Origin: Mesorhizobium sp. NFR06
GTDB lineage: Bacteria > Pseudomonadota > Alphaproteobacteria > Rhizobiales > Rhizobiaceae
Direction of reading: 5' to 3'
Assembly: GCF_900115245.1 (NCBI RefSeq)
Contig: NZ_FOVT01000005.1
Coordinates: 62,001 to 126,000 of the forward strand
DNA length: 64,000 nucleotides
Below the pieces are notes generated by a model that was not told the origin of the DNA, did no database searches, and saw only the letters and a program-made list of their open reading frames with translations. Positions 1-10,100 of the stretch are shown in pieces. Each line of letters opens with the position of its first letter. The first letter of the stretch is position 1. Position numbers and translations under genes: made by a program.

Positions 1-1
1 C

Positions 2-550
2 CATGCCGAGCCGGTGGCCTTCGCCGCCGACATGATCGCGCTTGCCGTCTGCGAGATCGGCTCGCTGTCGGAGCGGCGCATCGCCATGCTGGTCGATCCG
101 GCGCTGTCCGGCATGCCGGCCTTCCTGACTCCGAAGCCTGGCCTGAATTCCGGCTTCATGATCCCGCAGGTAACGGCGGCGGCGCTCGTTTCGGAAAACA
201 AGCAGAAGGCCTACCCGGCAAGCGTCGATTCGATCCCGACTTCGGCCAACCAGGAAGATCATGTCTCGATGGCGGCGCATGGCGCGCGCCGGCTGCTCGG
301 CATGATCGAGAATGCGACCGCCGTCATCGGCATCGAGTTGCTGGCGGCGGCGCAAGGCTGCGATTTCCACCAACCGCTCGCTTCCAGCGAGGCGCTGGAA
401 GCGGTGCGCAAGCTGGTTCGGGCCGAGGTGCCGCATCTCGACAACGACCGCCATTTCCATCCCGACATGGAAAAGGCCATCGCCATGGTCCGCAGCGGCG
501 CGGCCATTAAAGCCGCGAGCACCGTAGCGCTGCCGGGGATCGTGTCATGA
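2..550 (+). CDS. hutH: Histidine ammonia-lyase, C-terminal part (5' end outside window)
   Basis: This is the last about 182 residues of histidine ammonia-lyase, which deaminates L-histidine to urocanate as step one of the Hut pathway in the cytoplasm. The frame is open from base 2, so the start lies outside the window. Family signatures visible are [15 protein letters not shown] and the strongly conserved [13 protein letters not shown] stretch of the aromatic ammonia-lyase fold. The MIO-forming Ala-Ser-Gly triad would lie upstream. It is the first visible gene of a hutH-hutG-hutU-hutD series on the same strand, separated from hutG by a repeat element. The stop TGA is at 548-550. Confidence 0.95.
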   Translation, partial: HAEPVAFAADMIALAVCEIGSLSERRIAMLVDPALSGMPAFLTPKPGLNSGFMIPQVTAAALVSENKQKAYPASVDSIPTSANQEDHVSMAAHGARRLLGMIENATAVIGIELLAAAQGCDFHQPLASSEALEAVRKLVRAEVPHLDNDRHFHPDMEKAIAMVRSGAAIKAASTVALPGIVS

Positions 551-574
551 CCGCCATAGATCGCGTTCTGTCGC

Positions 575-770
575 GCCCCCCTCTGTCCTGCCCGTCCTCC
601 GCAGCAGCTGCGGCGGGTAGACCGGACATCTCCCCCACGAGGGGGAGATTGGCAGCTTTGGCGCGGCGCTCGTCGCTCCAACCTTCGAGATTGGCGAAAG
701 CCGGCGTGACATCTGATTTCCCCCCAAGTGGGGGAGATGCCCGGCGGGGCAGAGGGGGGCACCGTGGAGC
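575..770. repeat. Palindromic intergenic repeat between hutH and hutG
   Basis: The 241 bp hutH-hutG gap is almost filled by two converging copies of an element that recurs across this window. One half carries cccctctgtcctgcc and acatctcccccacgaggggg (574-650). The other carries ccccccaagtgggggagatg and cggggcagaggggggc (720-762). Both halves hold a small perfect hairpin (ctcccccacgagggggag type). The arrangement resembles rhizobial RIME-like intergenic elements (inference from composition and recurrence). It sits inside a presumed operon. Confidence 0.75.
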
Positions 771-791
771 TCCAGCTTATGGAGATCTTTC

Positions 792-1610
792 ATGACCTCG
801 CCCAACTGGCTCACCGTCACTCAAGGCACCGCGCCGCTGCTGGTTTCGATCCCGCACACCGGCATCGACCTTGCCGGCCTCGACAGCCGGCTGGTCTCGA
901 CCTGGTTGGGCCGCCGCGACTGCGACTGGTGGATCGACAAGCTCTATGATTTCGCCACCGATCTCGGCGCGAGCGTCGTGCACACCGCCATCTCGCGCAC
1001 CGTCATCGATGTCAACCGCGACCCTTCGGGCGTCTCGCTTTATCCCGGGCAAGCCACGACGACCCTTTGCCCGACGGACACGTTCGACGGAGATCCGCTC
1101 TACCGCATGGGTGAGGAGCCGACCCCGTCAGAGATAGATCAGCGCCGCGAGGCCTATTTCGTGCCGTATCACGCCGCCCTGCAGGCCGAGATCGACCGGC
1201 TGCGCGGCATGCATGACAAGATCGTGCTCTATGACTGCCATTCGATCCGTTCGGTGCTGCCGCGCCTGTTCGAAGGCACGCTGCCCGTGTTCAACCTCGG
1301 CACCAATGACGGCAAGAGCACCGATCCGATGCTGCAGGAGAAGGTGGCCTCGATCCTCGCCGCGACCGGCGAGACCTGGGTGGTCAACGGCCGCTTCAAG
1401 GGCGGCTGGATCACCCGCAGCTTCGGCCAGCCGCAGAACGGCGTCCACGCGTTGCAGATGGAGCTCTCCAATCGCGGCTACATGCGCGAGCCGGCCGAGA
1501 AGGGCAGGCCGGACAATTGGCCGGTGCCTTACGACGCCACCTATGCCGCGCCGATCCGCGCCACGCTGAAGACCATCCTCGAAATCGCCATTGAATGGGC
1601 CGGGCGCTGA
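792..1610 (+). CDS. hutG: N-formylglutamate deformylase (N-formylglutamate amidohydrolase)
   Basis: 272 aa, the usual size for the HutG amidohydrolase family that releases glutamate and formate from N-formylglutamate in the last step of the five-step Hut pathway. Visible signatures are VSIPHTG near residue 20, a conserved VNRDP around 75, the YDCHS metal-site motif near 147 and WITRSFGQP near 200. A GGAG at 783-786 lies 7-8 bases before the ATG, which supports this start. It lies downstream of hutH, after the repeat element, and 28 bp before hutU. The presence of HutG implies the formiminoglutamate deiminase route (HutF), whose gene is not in view. Confidence 0.93.
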   Translation: MTSPNWLTVTQGTAPLLVSIPHTGIDLAGLDSRLVSTWLGRRDCDWWIDKLYDFATDLGASVVHTAISRTVIDVNRDPSGVSLYPGQATTTLCPTDTFDGDPLYRMGEEPTPSEIDQRREAYFVPYHAALQAEIDRLRGMHDKIVLYDCHSIRSVLPRLFEGTLPVFNLGTNDGKSTDPMLQEKVASILAATGETWVVNGRFKGGWITRSFGQPQNGVHALQMELSNRGYMREPAEKGRPDNWPVPYDATYAAPIRATLKTILEIAIEWAGR

Positions 1611-1638
1611 CGCGCCGCCTCACTCGAAAGGGACTATG

Positions 1639-3309
<1,671 letters not shown>

Positions 3310-3313
3310 GGCG

Positions 3314-3901
3314 ATGCGCATCCTTCGTGCGGCCGGGTATCGCGTCATGCCGTGGAAGAACGGCGGCGGCACGACCACCGAGATCGCCGTTTCGCCTGAC
3401 GGCGCCGGGCTCGACAATTTCGATTGGCGCGTCTCGATGGCCCGCGTCGAAGCGAGCGGGGCGTTTTCCAGTTTCGCCGGCATCGATCGCACGCTGTCGG
3501 TGCTGGAAGGCGAGGGGATCGTTCTCGACATTGCCGGCGAGCCTCCGGCGCGGCTGACCACCGCTTCGGCGCCGCTCGCCTTCCCGGGCGACGTGCCGAG
3601 CAGCGCTGCGCTGATCGGCGGTCCGATCACCGATCTCAACGTCATGACCCGGCGAGGACGGATGCTGCACAAGGTCGAGCGCCGCCTGCTTTCCGACGAG
3701 ACTCGTATTGTGCCGGACGCCGAGACAACGATTGTTCTTTGTGTTGGCACCGGCGTCACGCTCTTCACGGACGATGCGTCGAGCCTCGAACCGCTCGATG
3801 CGCTGATCCTCGATCGCGGCGGCCCGCAATTGCGGCTTCAGCCCAAGGGGCAGGGCCTGCTTTTCGTGATCGAGCTCCACCGCCTCGCCGCCAACCATTA
3901 A
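3314..3901 (+). CDS. hutD: HutD/Ves family protein
   Basis: 195 aa cupin-like protein of the HutD/Ves family. HutD members usually sit in hut operons and have been proposed to limit or tune histidine catabolism; their biochemical role is not settled. The N-terminal YRVMPWKNGGGTTTEIA and DFDWRVSMA-type stretch (here NFDWRVSMARVE) are the diagnostic parts. Translation probably depends on coupling, because the start is only 4 bp after the hutU stop. It is the last gene of the hut series; the next 270 bp are non-coding. Confidence 0.88.
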   Translation: MRILRAAGYRVMPWKNGGGTTTEIAVSPDGAGLDNFDWRVSMARVEASGAFSSFAGIDRTLSVLEGEGIVLDIAGEPPARLTTASAPLAFPGDVPSSAALIGGPITDLNVMTRRGRMLHKVERRLLSDETRIVPDAETTIVLCVGTGVTLFTDDASSLEPLDALILDRGGPQLRLQPKGQGLLFVIELHRLAANH

Positions 3902-4171
3902 CGTCTGTTGCCAAACATGATCGCGGCTCGGGCGAATTATCGCCCGTCCCCTTGCATGCATCACGAAAAAGCCCGAATCCTTGCCCTGATCCAACCGGGG
4001 GCGGAGAGCGAGGGGCGTTCGCCCACGAGCTGTCGAAAGGGCACGCCCCTGTCGTGGTGCGCAAAACAAACTTTCGGCCAACCAGTCATGCAACCAATTG
4101 CAATTGTACCGGTTTTAGGGGCATTGCCGTGGCGGTGACGCCGCATTGCGCCCCGCCTTACGGAATTTTCA

Positions 4172-7100
4172 ATGAACATTCAGACGAACCCCATCAAGAT
4201 CGAACACAAGAGCGCTAGCTTCCCGATCGCAACGGAAGCACCGATACGCTCCAATTTCCTGCCTGAGGAGCGGCTGCGCGCACTCGGCGTCGCCCTCGCC
4301 AAGGGCGAGGTCAAGGAGCTGTTCGGCCTCGCGCCGTTCGAATTCCAGGCCCGCATCCGCGACAGCGCCAAGAAGATCCTCGAAGTCTATCGCTCGACCA
4401 ATGCCGCCCAAGCCAAGGGCGAGACCATCACGCCGGCCGCGCAATGGCTGCTCGACAACAACTATCTGGTCGAGGAGACCATTTTTCAGGTCAAGCGCGA
4501 CCTGCCGCGCCGCTTCTATCGGCAGCTGCCGACGCTTACGCTTGGCGACGGCATCGTGCTGCCGCGCGCCTTCGTCGTTGCCTGGAGCTATGTCCAGCAT
4601 TCCGACAGCTCGGTCTCGGCGAGCATGTTCAAGGCGATTGTCGAGGGCTTCCAGTCCGTCGAGCCGCTGAAGATCGGCGAGATCTGGGCGCTGCCCTCAT
4701 TGCTGCGCTTCGTCCTGATCGAGAACCTGCGCCGCATTGCCGTGCGCGTCGAGCGCACCCGGCAAATGCGTCACGTCGCCAACGAGGTCGCCGACCGCGT
4801 TCTGGCGACCGACGACAATGCCGACCGCACCAGGATCCTGTCGAACTACAGCGCGCATGCGCAGGACACCACCTTCGCCACCCAGCTGCTCTATCGCCTG
4901 CGCGACGGGTCGCAGAACGCCGGACGTGCGCTGGAATGGCTGGAAGGCGAGCTGGAAAAGACCGGTTCCGATGCCGAGGAGATCATCATCTCCGAGCATC
5001 AGACGCTGTCCAGCGGCAATGTCACCACCGGCAACATCATCCGCGGCCTGCGGCTCATTAACGACGTCGACTGGACGGTCTGGTTCGAGGGCGTCAGCCG
5101 CATCGACACGCTGCTGCGCGAGCGCACCGATTTCGCCGCCCTCGACTTCTTCTCGCGCGACCAGTACCGCACCGCGATCGAGCAGCTGGCACGCCGCTCC
5201 CACCTGTCCGAATACCGGGTGGCCGAAAAGGCGATAGAGCTTGCCGGCCACACGCCCGGCCTCACCGATGCGTCCGGCCTGCCCGAGACCGCCGATCCCG
5301 CCGTGCATACCGATGTCGGCTTTTTCCTGGTCGGTCCGCGCCGGCAGGAACTGGAAGAGGCGATTGGCTACCGGCCGCCCTTTTATGTGACCTTCAAGCG
5401 CGGCTTTGCCAGCGCCGGCTGGCTGGGCATAGTCGTGCCGGTCTTCCTTTTGACGGTGCTGCTGCTGGTGCTGTCGGGGAGGGCGCTGGCCAATCTCGGC
5501 CTGTCGGTGGAATCGGTCACGCTGATGCTGGCGCTGTTCGCGGTGCCGGCCAGCGAGGGTGCCCTGGCCTTCTTCAACACCGTGGTGGCGCTGTTCCTGA
5601 AACCGACCAGGCTTGTCGGCTACGACTACAACAAGCACGGCATCCCGGCCGAATCGCGCACGCTGGTCGTGGTGCCTTCGCTGATCGGCTCGCGCGACGA
5701 TGTCGAGGAAAACATCCGCAACATCGAAGTGCATCACCTCGCCAACACGGCGGACGAGATCCATTTCGCCCTTTTGTCCGACTGGCCGGATTCAAAGACC
5801 GAGATCGACGCCGCCGACATCGAGATCCTGCAATATGCCCGCGACGAGATCGTCCGGCTCAATGCCCGCTATCCGTCGGAAGGCTCGCCGCGGTTCTATC
5901 TCTTGCACCGCCGCCGGCTCTACAACCAGGCGCAGGGCTGCTGGATGGGCTGGGAGCGCAAGCGCGGTAAGCTTCATGAGCTGAACCTTCTGCTGCGCGG
6001 CGACAGCGACACCACCTTCCTGCCGCTCGACGTGCCGCTGCCGGAAAAGGTCGTCTACGTGATGACACTCGACGCCGACACGCGCACCACGCGCGACGCT
6101 GTTTCGAGCCTGGTCGGCAAGCTCGCCCATCCGCTGAACCGACCGCATTTCGATCCGGTGAAGCGCGTCGTCAGCGCCGGCTACACCATCCTGCAGCCGC
6201 GCATCACCGCTTCGCTCACCAGCGGCGACGACGCCTCCTTCTTCCAGCGCGTCTTTTCCGCCAATCGCGGCCTCGACCCGTATGTGTTCGCCGTCTCCGA
6301 CGTCTATCAGGACGTCTTTGGCGACGGCTCCTTCACCGGCAAGGGCCTCTACCATGTCGACGCCTTCGAGGCGGCGCTGAAGGACCGCGTCGACGAAAAC
6401 ACCATCCTCAGCCACGACTTGCTCGAGGGTGCGCTGGCGCGCGCCGCATTGGTCACCGACGTCGAACTGGTCGAGGACTATCCGACCCGCTACTCGGTCG
6501 ATGCCTCGCGCCACCACCGCTGGGCGCGCGGCGATTGGCAACTGCTCGGCTTCATCTTCGATCCGCGCTCCGGTGTTCCGGCGCTGTCGCGCTGGAAGAT
6601 GGTCGACAATCTGCGCCGCTCGCTGAGCCCGATCTTTTGGGTCATGGCCTGCGTTGCCGGCTGGACGCTGCTGCCCTTCACCCAGGCCGCGCAGTGGCAG
6701 GCGCTTCTGATCCTCAGCCTGTTCATGGCGCCGACCTTCGACATCGTGAACGCCATCCTGCCGAAGAGCGGCGACCAGACGCCGCGCGGCCATTTCTCCG
6801 CCCTGGCCAGAGACACCGTGTTCGGCACAGCGTTGGTGGCGCTCAAGGTGCTCTTGATGGCGCACCTTGCCTGGATGATGGGTGACGCCATCGTCCGCAC
6901 CATCTACCGGCTCTTCGTCAGCCGGCAGAACCTGCTCGAATGGCGCACCGCCTCGCAGGCTGCCAAGGGTGGCAACGATCTCGGCGCCTATTACGGCATG
7001 ATGTATGGCGCGGTGATCATCGGCGTGGTCGGTCTTGCCATTCCGGTGCTTGCCGATTCCACCGGCGCCTTCGTCGCCTTCTTCTTCGCCATCTTCTGGA

Positions 7101-10100
7101 TCGCATCGCCTGCCGTCGCCTGCTGGATCAGCCGTTCGGCCGAAACCGAGGACAGGCTGCGCATCTCGACCGCCGACATCCACGCGCTGCGCACCTTCGC
7201 GCGCCGCACCTGGCATTATTTCGAGACCTTCGTCACGCCCGAGCAGCATCATCTGCCACCGGATAATTTCCAGGAAAGCCCGGCGCCGGTCGTGGCGCCG
7301 CGCACCTCGCCGACCAACATCGGCGTGTATCTGCTCTCGGTGGTGTCGGCGCGCGATTTCGGCTGGATCAGCCTGTCGGATGCCATCACCCGCATCGACG
7401 CCACGATGACGACCATCGAGAACATGCCGCGCGATCGCGGCCATCTCTACAACTGGTATGACACGACGACGCTGAAGCCGCTCTATCCGCTCTACATCTC
7501 GGCGGTCGACAGCGGCAATCTCGCCGGTCATCTGGTCGCCGTGGCGGCGTCCTGCGCCGAATGGGCCGAAGCGCCGTCAGTGCACCTGCAGGGCGATTTC
7601 GAAGGCATCATCGACACCGTCACCATTCTCGATGAAAGCCTGGACGAGCTTCCGGACGACCGCCGGCAGCTGCGGCCGTTGCGTCAGCGCCTCGCCGACC
7701 GTCTCGACGGCATGCGCCGCGCCGTGGCGACCATCAAGGCGCAGCCCGAGATGGCCTCGATCCGCACCATCAACCTTGCCGTGCTCGCCGGCGAGATACG
7801 CAAGCTCGCAACCGCCATCCACACCGAGGCGGCGTCGCCGAAGAGCGATGTCATCGCCGACTGGGCGGAGCGGCTGGAGGCGACCTGCGAGGCGCATGTG
7901 CATGACTCGCACAATGACGAGAGCGCGGTCGCTGCGCTGCGCGCCAAGCTGCTCGCTCTGCGCGAGCGCTGCCGCCGCTATGCCTTCGAGATGGATTTCT
8001 CCTTCCTGATGCGGCAGGAGCGCAAGCTGCTGTCGATCGGCTACCGGGTCGAGGACCACCAGCTCGACGAGAGCTGCTACGACCTGCTCGCCTCCGAGGC
8101 GCGGCTCACCAGCTTGTTCGCCATCGCCAAGGGCGACCTGCCGACCGAGCACTGGTTCCGTCTCGGCCGGCCGATCGTCGAGATCGGCTTCCAGGGCGCG
8201 CTGATGTCCTGGTCGGGCTCGATGTTCGAGTATCTGATGCCGCCGCTGGTGATGAAGGAGCCGCAGGGCTCGATCCTCAACCAGACCAGCAAGCTCATCA
8301 TCAAGCGCCAGATCCAATATGCGCGTTCCAAGAACGTGCCCTGGGGTATTTCGGAAGCGGCCTACAACGCCCGCGACCGCGAGCTCACCTATCAGTACAC
8401 CAATTTCGGCGTGCCAGGCCTCGGCCTGAAGCGCGGGCTTGGCCAGAACACCGTTATCGCGCCTTACGCGACGATCCTGGCTGCGCAGTTCAGCCCGCGC
8501 GAGGCCGTGCAGAACCTGCAGCGGCTGCGCTCGATCGGCGCGCTTGGCCGGCATGGCTTCTACGACGCGGTTGATTTCACGCCGCAGCGCGTGCCGGAAG
8601 GCACCGACCACGCCGTGGTGCAGAACTACATGGCCCACCATTCCGGCATGTCGATCGCCGCCGTCGCCGACGCCATTTTCGAGGGCCGGCTGCGCGAGCG
8701 CTTCCACAGCGATCCGGTGATCGAGTCGGCCGAGCTTCTGTTGCAGGAGAAGGCGCCGCGCGACATTCCGACCGCCACGGTCAGGACCGAAGCCGACGAG
8801 CGCTCCAAGGACGAGACCGAGACCGAGAGCCCCGACAGCCGCATCGTTCTCGACCCGATCAAGGCGCTGCGGGCGACCAACGTCATGTCCAATGGCCGCT
8901 ATTCGGTCATGGTCACAGCGACCGGCTCCGGCTACAGCCGCTTCGGCGAGCTTGCCGTCACGCGCTGGCAGCCGGACCCGAGCGAAGATCGCCTCGGCTC
9001 CTACATCTTCCTGCGCGACACGGCGACGGGCGATTGGTGGTCGGCCACCGCCGAGCCGAAGCGCGCCGAGGGTGAACGCGTCCAGACGCTGTTTGCAGAC
9101 GACAAGGCGAGCTTCACCAAATCGGTCGGCTCGCTACGTTCGGAAGTCGAGTGCATCGTCATTTCCGAGGGCAATGGCGAGGGCCGCCGCATCACCCTCT
9201 CTAATGACGGCGCCGCCGACCGGCATATCGAGGTGACCTCCTTCGCCGAGCTGGTGCTCGGCAACGAGGCCTCGGATAACGCGCATCCGGCTTTCTCCAA
9301 GATGTTCATCGAGACCGAGATCGCCCCGAACAACGGCGCGATCTTCGCCACAAGGCGCAAGCGCGACAAGAACGACCCCGACCTGACCATGGTGCATTTC
9401 GTCACCGACCCGTCGGGTCCGTCGCGCGATGCCGAGGCCGAGACCGACCGGCGTGCCTTCATCGGCCGTGGCCGCACCATTGCCGATGCCGTCGCCTTCG
9501 ATCCCGGTGCCAGGCTTACCGGCAGCCAGGGCTTCACGCTCGACCCGGTGGCGGCATTGCGCCGCCAGGTGCGCGTGCCTGCCAACAAGAAGATCTCGCT
9601 GACCTTCTGGACGGCCGTCGGCGCCAATCGCGGCGACCTCGACGGGGCGATCGCCCGCCTCGACCACCAGGAGAGCTTCGCCCGCCAGGCCATGCTTGCC
9701 TGGACGCGCAGCCAGGTGCAGACGCGCCATCTGGGGCTCAGCCTCACCGACGCCGCCAATGTGCAGCAGCTGGCGCGCTATCTGATCTATCCCGATCCGT
9801 TCCTGCGTCTGCCGGCCGAATCCATCGCCTCCGGCCTCGGCCGCCAGTCGAGTCTGTGGCCGACCAGCATCTCCGGCGATTTCCCGATCTTCCTCGTGCG
9901 CATCAGCGACGTCGCCGATCTGGAGATCGTCGCCCAGGCGCTGCGCTTCCAGGAATATATGCGCGCTCGCGGCATGATGATCGACTTCGTCGTCGTCAAC
10001 GAGCAGGCCTCGTCCTACGTGCAGGACCTGCAGCGCGCGGTGGAGACGCTGTGCGAGAACGCCCGCCTGCGCGGCCGCGAGCTAGGGCCTCGCCAGCACA

